From positions 141,255,954 to 141,319,953 of the forward strand of contig CP136064.1 of assembly GCA_032622095.1 (NCBI GenBank): a stretch of DNA of 64,000 bases. Direction: 5' to 3'. Positions within the stretch are counted from its first letter, which is position 1. Each line of letters opens with the position of its first letter. Positions 11,546-22,828 of this stretch are shown piece after piece. A model generated the notes under the pieces. It worked only from the letters and a program-made list of their open reading frames with translations, was not told the origin of the DNA and ran no database searches. The position numbers were made by a program, and so were the translations under genes. The DNA comes from Siphonodentalium dalli. Lineage: Eukaryota > Mollusca > Scaphopoda > Gadilida > Siphonodentaliidae.

Positions 11546-13190
11546 AAGGTGACCCGACTTCGTCCGGGCTATTCAACGAGAGGCCGATCACGATCGGCAG
11601 ATGTTTAACCCATACCTTGGCGATAGCGATCTTTTTATGAGTGCAAGAATTTCAACAATTCACAGCGTACTATTATTTATTAGTTTCATAGTGGAATCAG
11701 ACATATTGAGCAACTTGCTCATTTAAACACAATAGGAAGATGGATATGACATTCGATTTCAACCTATTCGGTCACTCCAACAGAGATACATGTATGTGTG
11801 ATAGATTGATAAAGATAATTATACCCAAACACAGTCAGACAGATGCACCATAGCTGTTAAAGATATAATTGTTACAATATTAACATCATAATAACTCTAT
11901 TTATTTAATTCTTACAATGGAACCTGAGTCATAACAGATTATGTTGTTGTGTTAGCTGCATAGTAAAAGTTATGGGATGATTGAGATTAGAGACCAACAA
12001 ACACCTGAACATCTATATAAGTGAGGGGTGTATAGACCTTGATATTAAATATGATTGATAATGGTTGGATATAAAATATTTTAATACAGAATTATCAGAT
12101 AACTAAAGGAGAGATATGAGAAGGGTCAAATTGAAAATATTAGAGTCATAACATTGGATCGCGTACAGTATACATGTACCTATGGTTAATTTTATTCTAA
12201 GCTGATCATTGGAAAGATACAATGTCTGTAACAGCAGAAATATTATTAAATATTGGGTTAATATTCTCAAAACCATTCAATCAATACCAAAATCTATACG
12301 CATGAAGAATGTATCACAATCAACCTGAATGAGATTATAAAAGTGATTGGGTGAAAAAATTTTGACCAAAAAGTCAGCTTCAAGAATACCAGAACCATTA
12401 TTATTATCCTGCAGCCCAAATGCAATAGAGGGAATTTCAAAATAAGATATATCCTCAAATGATGAATATTCAATTGGTGGCTTATAATTAATAGAAATTC
12501 TTAGTGAACCTGGCCTAAGGCGAAAGAGATAATTTAAAATCTGCGTATCAGATATTATGTGTCTATGGAATAGGTTAATTTTAATCCTGAAATACATGCA
12601 AGTGAAAAGTGGATCACGATCAACCTGGACATAGAATAGGAGAATGAACATATGATGTGTGGAGAGTGTTAATCATTTTCAATGACATCATATGATGGAA
12701 CTAATGTGTGGATAAATTGTTTTCTCAAGATAAGACAACAGTGTCTCTGTAAACAACAATTCTCTAAACAGCCATGCTCCAGAACATCCTTCACATGGAC
12801 AATGGACTATTTGTATTAATGCCATGAACATGTTTCAACAGGTTGGGTTAAATTACTATTGCACACAAACTGGAGTAAAGTATCATCAATCACTTAAATT
12901 TGACAGCTCTGGGAGCAGCAGTGGTTTAGCAAAGAGTATCCAGTGTCATTTTCTGATCCCAATAAAGCAGATTACTGTGTAAAGTTGTTTGTCTTAAATT
13001 CTCACAGGGCATATACAATAGGTAGTAAATTACTTGAATTATAAAGGGCCATAACTCTGTTAAAATATATCGGATCAAACCCAAATTTGAACTTGATCTG
13101 TATTTCGGGGTGAGGACCACATGTACCAAATTTGGTGTAGATCAGATGAAAAATGTTTTGAGTTCTAAGTAAAAATAAGTTTGAAAAGGG
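11546..13190. other. Anonymous AT-rich sequence with decayed repeats
   Basis: The first ~100 bp begin another CTAG-joined unit (GGTGACCCGACTTCGTCCGG) that soon fades. Scattered ...CAATCAATACCAAAATCTATAC-type segments (for example 12278) look like old copies of the 158-bp unit at 13320-13530. A 124-codon minus-strand frame at 12277-12651 shows no recognisable domain. No gene is supported. Confidence 0.5.
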
Positions 13191-13319
13191 TTAATTAAAC
13201 GATACCAAAAACCATACCGATAAAGAACATGCTAAGAAAAACCTTGGTAAGAAATATGAGGCATATCAGAAGAAAACAGTTTGACTTAGATGGATCAGAT
13301 AGCATTTGTGTGCAGGGTT

Positions 13320-13540
13320 AATTATTTTCTAAACCGATCAACCGATCGATACCAAAAACTATACAGGTGAGGGGTGTGTCATTATAAACCTACATATCAA
13401 ATATGAAAACAATCGGACAAAAAATAATTTGGTTACAGCATCGGATAGCTCATGCCTATGTGCGGATGCAAAGTGTTAATAATTTCTAAACCGATCAACC
13501 GATCGATACCAAAAACTATACAGGTGAGGAGTGTGTCATC
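13320..13540. repeat. Two copies of a 158-bp unit
   Basis: ACCGATCAACCGATCGATACC-AAAAACTATACAGGTGAGG occurs near 13332 and again near 13490. The bases between are AT-rich and non-coding. More diverged copies appear to extend to the left. Confidence 0.65.
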
Positions 13541-13619
13541 ATAAACATGGGAGTAAAAAATAACTCTAATTCCCATAATACAGATTTACTGCTCTCAGAG
13601 CTAAACTGATACCACTGGT

Positions 13620-14150
13620 AATTAATTGTAGACTGCTATGGTTATCTGTTCAATTCTTAGTTGAAAAAGGGCCATAACTCTGGTATAAAATGTTGGATAT
13701 AACCCATATTCAAACTCGATCTGTATTTTGAGTTGAGAAACTCGCATACCAGATTTGGTTCCGATCAGATAAAAAAAAATTTGAGTTATGGCAGCATGCA
13801 TGAATTCTAAGTCGAAAAAGGGCCATAACTCCATTGAAAAATATCGGATCAAACCCATATTCGAACTCGATCTGTATTTTGGTCCGAGAAACTTGCATAC
13901 CAAATTTGATTCTGATCAGATAAATTTGTTTTGAGTTATGGTAGCATGCATGAATTCTAAGTCGAAAAAAGGCCATAACTCCGTGAAAAAAACTCGGATC
14001 GAACCCATATTCGAACTCGATCTGTATTTGGTGCTGACAAATTCATATAAAAAATTTGGTTCCGATCAGATATAAAATGTTCGAGTTATCGCACCATGCG
14101 TAAAGTGTCTACAGACAGACAGACAGACAGACAGACAGACGGACGGACTA
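13620..14150. mobile_element. Helentron-like tandem core plus (GACA)n/(GACG)n
   Basis: Three to four copies of a ~145-bp unit (AAGGGCCATAACTC...CTCGATCTGTATTT...TTTGGTTCCGATCAGAT...GAGTTATGG) lead directly into CAGACAGACAGACAGACAGACGGACGGACTA at 14110-14148. A short tandem core next to a tetranucleotide microsatellite is the known organisation of bivalve pearl and related non-autonomous Helentron elements. I could not fix the termini. Confidence 0.6.
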
Positions 14151-14154
14151 ACGA

Positions 14155-14985
14155 CGAATGGTCAATCCGGGCAACGACACTATGTTTACCATACTATGGT
14201 ATGGGTAAACATAAAAACCAAATTTCAAGTCGATAGCTCCACCCGTTTTCGAGATCTGGTCTGCGCATGCGCGAAGCTGGCGTCGCACGGGCTCGGCGAC
14301 CTGATAAAATTCGTATCCAGGGCAAGATACATTCACATACCAAATTTCAAGTCGATAGCTCCACCCGTTTCCGAGATATATATATTCCCCAATGTCATTT
14401 GCGGATACCTCGGCCGGTGATGAGTTAACGCAACATCGGCCGGTTAAGAGTTAAACGCGATCACGTCACGATCTGTTGACGGCGTAATATATTTACGGAA
14501 TGTTTTACGATGAGCGAAGCATGGTCCTGCGTTCTTCCCGATAATTAAGGTAGAAACTTTAAACGTACACAGGCGTGTGATACATCATTGGAAAGAGGAA
14601 GCGCCACAGATTCTAACCGTGCAAATTATATGACTGGCTATTTATTATTTATTCGCGCTATATCGAATCGATTTGTGAGCACCGAACTGAAATATATTAG
14701 CGTAAAACGGCGTAAACACAGATTTGACCTCGGCATGTGAAAAGTTGACATCGGATCTGAAAATTAATATGCCTATGCCACTTCCCGGCCGATAGTATCC
14801 TCACATACGAAGTTTCATCGAAATCGGGTCAGCCGTTTTCGAGTTCATCGCGAACACACACACACACACACACACCACACACACAGACAGATCTTCCAAA
14901 ATATATAATAGATAGATAGATAGCTTGGCAGATTCCAGTAGCTTTATAACGGTATATCTGGGGAGAAATCTGATGCTGTATTATC
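14155..14985 (+). repeat. Further copies of the CTAG-joined repeat class
   Basis: 14219-14380 repeats the 122-bp core of 10920-11290. 14440-14930 repeats much of 10360-10855, including ATCGAATCGATTTG..AGCACCGAACT and CCACATACCAAGTTTCATCG-type sequence, ending in (CA)n at 14855-14885 and CAAAATATATAATAGATAG. The order of blocks matches the 10-11.5 kb region with small rearrangements. Confidence 0.65.
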
Positions 14986-15189
14986 TGGGATGATTTCGGT
15001 ATATACCAAAGGTATATACTGTAAAAACAAAGCGCGCCATCCGTGCTCGCAGGGTTGGTCAGAAACAAATGTTTTTTAAATTTAATTTATGTTCCGTATA
15101 TCTCTCTGCAGATGCTAATAACGTTGAATGGCAAACAGACGCTCTTTATAGCGATGCGTCAAAAACAAACGCTCATTAAATAATCACTT

Positions 15190-16135
15190 GATTAACCCAC
15201 GCCGTGCCTTTGCGGTGATTTGGGAGTGGATAAATGGTGCTCTGAGCTTCTCCAAAACGCGACCACGGCGGTGTCGGTGGGATTTTACACTTACATACGA
15301 AATTTGAGCTACCGGCGGCGTTTGTCCGAAACATGACATATTAATTTTTTTATTTAATTTTTTGTTTATATTTTTAAATTAATTTTTGGTTTTTCAATAT
15401 TTTACCCGATTTGACCTTGAATTGATCATTTTCAAGGTCAAGGTCAGGTCGGGATCACAATTTAACCCGTCCATGACACATCCGGTAGGTAGCAAGTTGG
15501 AGCTCAATCGGTTCCAGTCTATAAAGGACACCCACATATATACCCGTTTCAAGGTGAAGATCACCTAGGGCGGAAAAACTGACCCGATCCGCGTTCCTAC
15601 GAAGCCATAAGTACGTAAGAATCACACAGCACGCTCATGTCTGTATAATGACGCACATGCCCAGACCCAGACGTAAGAATCACATTTACGCACATACGCT
15701 CTTTATCAACTACACTGCGGATAGGAACGCTCTTTAACTATCAACGCGATTAACCCCGAAGAGCAAGTTTGAGCTCAATCGGTTCCAGTCTATAAAGGAC
15801 ACCCACATATATATCATTTGTGGGTACACGTTTCAAGGTGAAGATCACCTAGGGCGGAAAAACTGACCCGATCCGCGTTCCTACGAAGCCATAAGTACGT
15901 AAGAATCACACAGCACGCTCATGTCTGTATAATGACGCACATGCCCAGACCCAGACGTAAGAATCACATTTACGCACATACGCTCTTTATCAACGACACT
16001 GCGGATAGGAACGCTCTTTAACTATCAACGCGATTAACCCCCGCCGTGCCTTTGCGGTGATTTGGGAGTGGATAAAGGGTGCTCTGAGCTTCTCCAAAAC
16101 GCGACCACGGCCGTGTCGGTGGGATTTTACACTTA
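15190..16135 (+). repeat. Near-identical 271-bp tandem duplication and flanks
   Basis: 15501-15771 and 15772-16040 are almost base-for-base identical, starting AGCTCAATCGGTTCCAG and running through CCTAGGGCGGAAAAACTGACC to GGAACGCTCTTTAACTATC. Outer blocks at 15190-15310 and 16033-16135 are copies of each other as well (GCCGTGCCTTTGCGGTGATT...). The near-identity suggests a recent duplication. The right block is cut at 16135 by the Harbinger-like insertion. Confidence 0.85.
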
Positions 16136-16320
16136 GGGACCGTAGCGAAATGCAAAAACCGATACCGACCGATAGCCGATGTACACCGGTTAAATCATCG
16201 GTCGACCGATCCGACCGACGTGAAAAACGACCGATGGTTCGACCGATGGCGTACATCATTTGACCGATGGCGTACATCGGTCGACCGATGACGACGTTCA
16301 AAATAACCGATGGTTGACCG
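16136..16320. repeat. Left subterminal ACCGAT-rich block
   Basis: After the TIR come at least ten copies of ACCGATGG / ACCGATCG-type hexamers within 185 bp, in both orientations. Dense short subterminal repeats are commonly transposase binding sites. That role is inferred here. Confidence 0.7.
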
Positions 16321-17460
16321 ATGGACTTAAATTACGACGCCATAACGTCATGTTTGTAAGCCATGCAGTGCTATGACTATCGCTCTTCGCATCCAGATAA
16401 ACGTACAGGTAATAATCCGTCACCAGCTACCAGCATTCGAATGTATGTGTCCACGAAGGAAACGGAGCAACTAGGCGGGAGATAACTCGCCCCGACGGTG
16501 ATTTTGTGTTTGGGACGACTTGTCTGAAGTTGTCTTATGTGGACGCGTCATATAATAATTCTTGGTTGGGATTTGTATGGGTTATTTTATTCGTATTTAA
16601 AAAAAAATCATATTGAATTCTATTTTGACTTTCATTATCACTTCAATTAATCCTTGTGTGCGGGAATACAAGGACTTCCTTGACGAGACGGCGCACGTGC
16701 ATGGAAAAATGTTTTGTAAACACAATCATAACTGTCCGCTAAATGCAGTGTTCTTATGACAAAACATTGTATAAACACAATTAATTGTCCTCTAAATTAG
16801 TCTTAAAGTGATTTGAAACACTCCGACAGGGTGATAAAATAGAAATGGAGAATAATCTAGCTCAAAGTAGTAATTTTTACAAATGTATCCAAATTGACAA
16901 CAAAAGCCGTCATTCTTATCTATTAATTAAATACAGTGACGCTCGATAGTGAAATAAATTTATCTCAGATAGAATTAAACTGTTGTGTCCCGAACGGCAA
17001 GTACACTGCGGCCGAACGGCATGTACACCGGGGATAGATTTCTGGTTTGTATCGTCTTTTTTTCGAGTATTTTTAATTAAAGGAAATTTAAATTCGTACA
17101 TAACATCGGCTTTTGTGGTCATTATGACGAATCACATTTATATTTAACCCCAGTTTCAACGATCTAACGATTTTAATGGGACTTTGTTGTCAAACATAAA
17201 AATACCGATGCATCGTTCCCGCGCGCATGCCATCATGCACGTCGACATACACCTGTCAATAATCCCGGATTATTTAGTGAGATTTTATTCTCTGCTTTAA
17301 TTGGTTGGCTGTGGGAGGAGCTTACCGATATTTTGTTCTAATGTGGTATACTTTGACACCATAACCGAGAATTAGTAAATTAAATTATTCCCATGTTTTA
17401 TTCGAGTGACCACCCCCCCCCCCCCATGCATGCCGAAAGATATTCGTCATTACTCGGTTT

Positions 17461-18091
17461 GACGTCTGGGTGTATTCTGCACATACTCCGAACAGATTCC
17501 CAATTTGTAACATACCCGAGCTACGGGACATAACTCTAATCCATACATGCCAAGTTTCATAAATACATTTCGGCGTATTGAAGGAACAAACACCACAGTC
17601 AAGTCGAAACGTGAAATATGTACCTATTTAAGCACTGTATCAATAAGTAATGATTGATAGTGTAGTGAACCCGAACATAGCGTGTTGGAATTGATGTTTT
17701 CAATAGTAGAATTCGGTACGATTAAAAAAAATTGTTATTTATTTTGTGCGCTCAATTTATTTTATTTTAAAAGTCTTTTTCTTAACGTCTAAGGGAAGCG
17801 GTGCACTCATACTGGTTTCCCGGAAAGCCGATTAATTTAGCACAATTCTAATCATCCATATCCGGTCTATTGCAAATCCACATAAACAAACCATGTGGAC
17901 GCTTTATTCAATTGGTGTATAAACCATGCATCATTTTATTTTGTTATATATATCCATAAAGTATTGTTTACGTATATTGCCACAAAAAGTGAGTAAAACC
18001 CTTGAATGGGAAATTGTTAATCTCCGTTATTTTTGCGCACGTCTGTATATCTCAAACGCCAGGTGCATCAGGCAGAATACACCCAGACGTC
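17461..18091. repeat. Perfect 20-bp inverted repeat pair, 630 bp apart
   Basis: GACGTCTGGGTGTATTCTGC at 17461-17480 is exactly reverse-complemented at 18072-18091. The enclosed DNA is AT-rich with a C tract near 17410-17424 just outside. It could be the termini of an element nested inside the Harbinger-like copy, but I see no target duplication. Confidence 0.55.
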
Positions 18092-18372
18092 GACTGTGTT
18101 GCAATCGACATTATTTGCTACATCGTAACTCTTGTTTGAGTGAACATGATTACATGTCACTTTCTCCTCGATTTTCCCTTTGAAGTTTCATCAAAGGTCC
18201 ACTTGCATGCTGCCGCGGCTTTGTCTTATGGTAACTACGACATTGAACGTATTTGAAATATTTAGGTTCATAAAATCTTTCGCGGCCGAAAAATACCTCA
18301 TCACGCAGAAACGCTCTTTATTTTTCATTCTGAAGAAAATTCTGGCACCGATTTTTATACATTCAATGACAG

Positions 18373-18680
18373 TGAATCGTCGGCAAAGATCAATGCAATC
18401 GTTTTCAATGCACTAGGCCCTACTACAGTGTGTCATTTGACAACTGTCCGAAAGTTTTCATAAATCTTCACAATTGAGTCTATTAAGTTGCCGTGATTGC
18501 GCGAAAATCTATATAGGTCAATATTCTTCCGTAAGAAATATTACACTTCGCGAACGGGAAGTCATGAGGCGATCTAGTATGACGCATTCATTTATAAACA
18601 CAATTAAATTCTTCGATTATTTTACCGTATATATATGGGTAAATAAATATCTAATTACTGATTGAGATCTAAGCCTATAG
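18373..18680 (+). repeat. Internal direct duplication, copy 1
   Basis: Starts TCGGCAAAGATCAATGCAATC and includes GTCCGAAAGTTTTCATAAA, ATTGAGTCTATTAAGTTGCC and GACGCATTCATTTATAAAC. It is matched about 1.85 kb downstream at 20225-20500 with a few indels. Both copies are inside the Harbinger-like element. Confidence 0.8.
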
Positions 18681-18681
18681 T

Positions 18682-20064
18682 GCGCGGGCCCAGGGATTTT
18701 TGCCTATTTTGGGAATGGGTCAGGGTCCGTTCGAATTGGGAAAAATGTGTCTTTACAGACCAAAATTGGAAATTTTTCCATTGTTTTAGAAAAATTCAAT
18801 TAATCACCGTTACACACAAGTAAATAGTAATAATACCGTAATTTTCGGTGTATAACGCAACTTAAACACAGGTAGGCTAACCCAAAGATGGAGTAAAATT
18901 CCAGCCCATTGAGGTATATTTCTCAGCCTCAGGTAAGTTGAAAATTCACAGACACAACGGAAGGATTCAAGCCGTCCACCAAACGGAAAAACGGTAACGA
19001 AACACCCAATGATGGATAGGTATCTAGTTGTAATTCAATAAATAAAATAAAATAGTTAATACCAAATCAATGTTTCCGTGTTATCATTCCAATATTGAGG
19101 TACCGGTACGGTACTACTCTCGGGCTCCAAATAAACGTGCTGACCAGCTGGCAGACCCAAATGCAGGGTAGAATTCCCAGCAAATGTGAGGACGTGAAAT
19201 TTTTATATTTTATACATAACTCGGCAAGCTTGTTCTTCTCCGCAAGATTATATATATATATATTTATTTATTTTTTGACAAAAAGTGTCCGCCATGTTCT
19301 CGCAGCGAAACAACATTTTTTTATACAGAAATTCCCTAAAGACAGTGCGTAATGAGGCCCCGATGTTTGAGTTTTTACATATTAAAAACATATCAAATTA
19401 AATGCTCCTTATGGAAATTTGCGCACATATTATTGGATAATTAACTAAGAACGCTCTTTATGTCTGTTTCTCAGAAAATGAATTAACATCGTGGAAATTG
19501 AGACTTACCTCGTCATCAGTTGTGACACACCCCTTGCATGTGAGAGCTCGTCACTGCGAACACTCCCATTTTATTGACGATTTGTTGACTTTCTTTTTGG
19601 TATAAGCATGACCTTCGAAACATAATTTGTCACCACCACGATTGTTCTTAATCAGTTCCATGATTGAAGATATGATTCCATTTTTTTTTTTTTTTAGTGA
19701 GTGTTTTGGGGCGGCTGGCCCCGGGATTCCATGATAACTTTGATAAGGTTATATAGCTGTCTAGAGTTCACTCACTAGAATTCATACTGTGATCATAATT
19801 GTCACAACATTGTTTTAACTGCGTTGATGTCCCAAACTATCGTCAAAACACTCTTTCATGTTTGTCAGAACACGCTTTCGTGTCTGTCAAAACATTACAT
19901 CGGCTGAGTTGACATCGCTTGAGATGGCCTCACTGACTAGGCTTTACTGATCAGTCAAAACATTGTTTGATGTCTGCATTTTATTAGCAGGGTGGGGAAA
20001 TTTCCGGTCGGTAAATGTCCGGGTGGGGCGCTTCCGAACTATAAAGTAACATTTTATTACACTT
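18682..20064. other. Anonymous interior of the Harbinger-like element
   Basis: A segment near 18835 (TACCGTAATTTTCGGTGTATAACGC) resembles a widely dispersed MITE end. A T tract at 19680-19695 and a (TA)n run at 19250-19262 are low complexity. No transposase motif was seen on either strand. Confidence 0.45.
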
Positions 20065-20224
20065 TCAATGATCCATATATTTTATAAAACCTCTAAAATA
20101 AAATTGTTGGATTATGGCATTATTGAGTGTTTGATTGAGATAATTAAAACGAAAATATTTTGTGCCTAAAAGGAACCCCACAGTGGCACAGTAATAGATG
20201 TGTATTCCGGTAAGCACGCGAACA

Positions 20225-20500
20225 TGACTGATTCGTCGGCAAAGATCAATGCAATCGTTTTCAATGCAGAAGGACATATTACGTACAGCTGGTCATTTGA
20301 CAACTGTCCGAAAGTTTTCATAAAACTTCACAATTGAGTCTATTAAGTTGCCGTCATTTGAATGCGGGGAAGTCAGGTAGCGATTATACAAATAAACTGA
20401 TAAAGTATGACGCATTCATTTATAAACACAATTAAATTCTTTCTCGGTATGGGTATAAATACATGTCTAATTACGGATTGAGACCTAGGCCTATCGGACT
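20225..20500 (+). repeat. Internal direct duplication, copy 2
   Basis: Homologous to 18373-18680 in the same orientation. The two differ by substitutions and a short segment around 20262-20290. Confidence 0.8.
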
Positions 20501-20706
20501 AGGCTATGATAGTAAGTGATTTCTCTCAAACACTATTTTGCGTGTATAACTATAGATAAACTACAGTGCATGGATAAATATGTATATTATGCTCAGCGCG
20601 ATAGTCATTCGAATTGACTTTATAAGCATAGATTTCAAGGTTATATGCACGAGTATCGCTTCCATCGGTCGTTTCATCGGTCATTCTATCGGTTCCATCG
20701 GTTATT

Positions 20707-20859
20707 CATCTGTTCCATCGGTTATTCATCGGCGACTGATACGACGACGTTACAGCGACGTCGCCAAAACACGACTGACACCCGTGTTTTCCGACGTCGC
20801 TGTTACGTCGCTGTAACGTCGTCGTATCAGTCGCCGATGAATAACCGATGGAACCGATA
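20707..20859. repeat. Long perfect hairpin (40-bp stems)
   Basis: 20721-20760 and 20806-20845 are exact reverse complements over 40 bases (GTTATTCATCGGCGACTGAT... mirrored by ...ATCAGTCGCCGATGAATAAC). Pairing continues imperfectly for about 14 more bases on each side. The 45-base centre contains a smaller hairpin (CAAAACACG / CGTGTTTTC). The sequence is CpG-rich, unlike its surroundings. Confidence 0.9.
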
Positions 20860-21019
20860 GAATTACAGATGAAACGACCGATGGAAGCGATAGAATGACC
20901 GATGGAACAGATAGAATGACCGATGGAACAGATAGAATGACCGATGAATTTATTACAATCGGTCATCGGTCGGTATCGGTTATCGGTCGGTATCGGTTTT
21001 TGCATTTCGCGACGGTCCC
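20860..21019. repeat. Right subterminal ACCGAT-rich block and TIR
   Basis: Repeats of GACCGATGGAACAGATAGAAT lead into CGGTCGGTATCGG repeats and the right TIR. This mirrors the left block at 16136-16320 and supports the boundary call. Confidence 0.75.
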
Positions 21020-21480
21020 TTACATACAAAATTTGAGCTCAATATGTACACGCGTTTTGGATTCCATGAAGTACACACACACACACACATATATATATAC
21101 GGAGTTCTCAAAATATATAGTATAGACTAGAAGGTGACCCGACTTCGTCCGGGCTTTGACCTTGAATTGACCATTTTGAAGGTCAGGTCAGGTGGGATCA
21201 AACACCAACACCCCAAAAATGGTGGAAATCGGCCCAGCGGATACCGGGAAATCCTATGCATCAAATTTCGTCCGTAAAAATCCGCCAGTTTAACCCGATT
21301 TGATTTCCACTCAAGTATATAAACGCATTATAAACATATTAATATGCCTATGTTACTCCCCGACCGAACATATCCCCACATACCAAGTTTCATCGAAATC
21401 GGGTCGGCCGTTTTCGAGTTCATCGATTACACACACACACACACTCACACACACACAAACAGATCTTCCAAAATATATCA
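21020..21480 (+). repeat. Right half of the split target repeat
   Basis: From TTACATACAAAATTTGAGC onward this follows 9991-10160 closely, including (CA)n at 21073-21089, CAAAATATATAG and ACTAGAAGGTGACCCGACTTCG. It then ends in another CCAAGTTTCATCGAAATCGG and (CA)n block at 21430-21456. Together with 16020-16135 it reconstitutes one uninterrupted repeat. Confidence 0.8.
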
Positions 21481-21640
21481 TAGATATTCCTTATTAAGAG
21501 ATTCCTTATTGGGTTTTATTATATAAGCGCAATTTGTAAATTCCATTATTGCGCTTTAATAAGCACAGTTAAATATTTCCTTATTGCGCTTAAGCACAAT
21601 AGAGATTCCCTTATTGTGCTTAAGCGCAATTAGCTCTTCT
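21481..21640. repeat. Second array of GCGCTTAAGCGCAAT palindromes
   Basis: ATTCCTTATT and GCGCTTAAGCACAAT variants alternate as at 9430-9575. The two loci are about 12 kb apart with different flanks, so this is a dispersed repeat. Confidence 0.65.
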
Positions 21641-22828
21641 TGCGATTAATTAAAAAAAAGTTCTGATTGTATTGTAACTATTGTTTTGTCCTTTAATATT
21701 TCCCATACATCATGTACACATATATTATGCTAGAATGGTACTATTATTACTAATACTACTCGTAGTAGTTAATACCACCTTACCGTCAATATCCTATCAT
21801 GGTTGGTTTCAAATCATAACGTAAATTGTTATTACTATGTGTGTGTACTGTACATGTACATCAGTCATCAATTAATAATATTTTGCTATTTTGCATGCGA
21901 AGTGGAAGACCCTCCAATAGCTTATCAATACCACTCGGGACAGTGGGTGTTTTTCCTCAATTATTGAATTTCTTGTTTATATATCAACTTGAAGCACACT
22001 ATCCGTATCGAATTCTCTCATATTAGATTTATGAGGAATATAGATTGTCTTGTATCGCTCTTTATCTGCCTTTTTGCCATGATTGAGCGTTCTGATATGA
22101 AATCAGGAGTTATACAGAATTGGAGTTTGAACTAAAATAGATATTGTATTGTATCGCTCTTCTTCGGCCTTTACGTCAGTAACAAAATCTCTCGTGTCAG
22201 AGTTTTCAGGGATACTATTGCATCATAATCGTCTCGCTCTCCATTGGCTTTTTCGCCACAATTTGAGCATTCTGATTCTACATCAGATTCAGTTACCTTC
22301 CGAGTGTCAACTCGACGAAGTCCTGTATCTAGTCCGAGAGGCACTAGCCATGTGGACTGTCCCTTTTCTGTTAGTGATTCTGCTGAGCTACCATCCTGAG
22401 AATAAGTCTGTGTATAGTCTATACTATACTGGCACTATACTGGAAACTTTCTGTTCCTTTATCTTGATCTTGATCTATAAGGTGCTGGAGCCAATGTAGG
22501 CTATACTGCACAGGGAATTTTCCCACTTTTTTCCGTGGACAATGACAAAAATCTCTTTTAAATTGAGGACATATTCTAGCCAAATTACGAGGCATACAAT
22601 GTATAATCCTCATATAGAGTGTCGTTCACAAAGCTAGTGGCTTACAATGTGAACAGTGTCCATCATAATATAAATAAATGATTAGACACAATGTTGCTCT
22701 GAGGATGCAAAGTAGATAAACTGATTTACACGGGAGTATTCCAGAGGTGACGTCACACAAGTGAGTGATAATAAAAAGTCACACCCGGAAACGGAACGGT
22801 GCGATTTAGAAGCATTTATATATAATAA
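21641..22828. other. Anonymous sequence with weak ~100-bp periodicity
   Basis: Segments around 22041, 22147 and 22228 share TGTATCGCTCTT...GCCTTT..GCC and ATTCTGAT..ATCAG and appear to be old tandem copies. A 116-codon plus-strand frame at 22149-22499 crosses these copies and is not convincing as a gene. Confidence 0.4.

Larger units (their letters stand above)
16136..21019. mobile_element. PIF/Harbinger-like DNA transposon, 4,884 bp
   Basis: The ends are inverted repeats: GGGACCGTAGCGAAATGC at 16136 is mirrored at 21019 and the match runs about 45 bp with two differences, continuing into ACCGATACCGACCGAT subterminal repeats. The target TTA is duplicated (16133-16135 and 21020-21022), and uninterrupted copies of the target repeat near 9991 and 15291 show a single TTA. 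GGG...CCC ends with a 3-bp TWA duplication are characteristic of PIF/Harbinger. No transposase or Myb-like frame survives: the longest frames are under 90 codons and AT-rich. It is a non-autonomous or decayed copy with internal rearrangements. Confidence 0.82.

Noticed and set aside
10011-11591. Multiple frames of 60-119 codons with repeated REAGVARARRPDKIRIRG-like peptides
   Set aside because: The peptide repeats are the translation of the 122-bp tandem DNA repeat. Frames are open on both strands because the unit is GC-rich.
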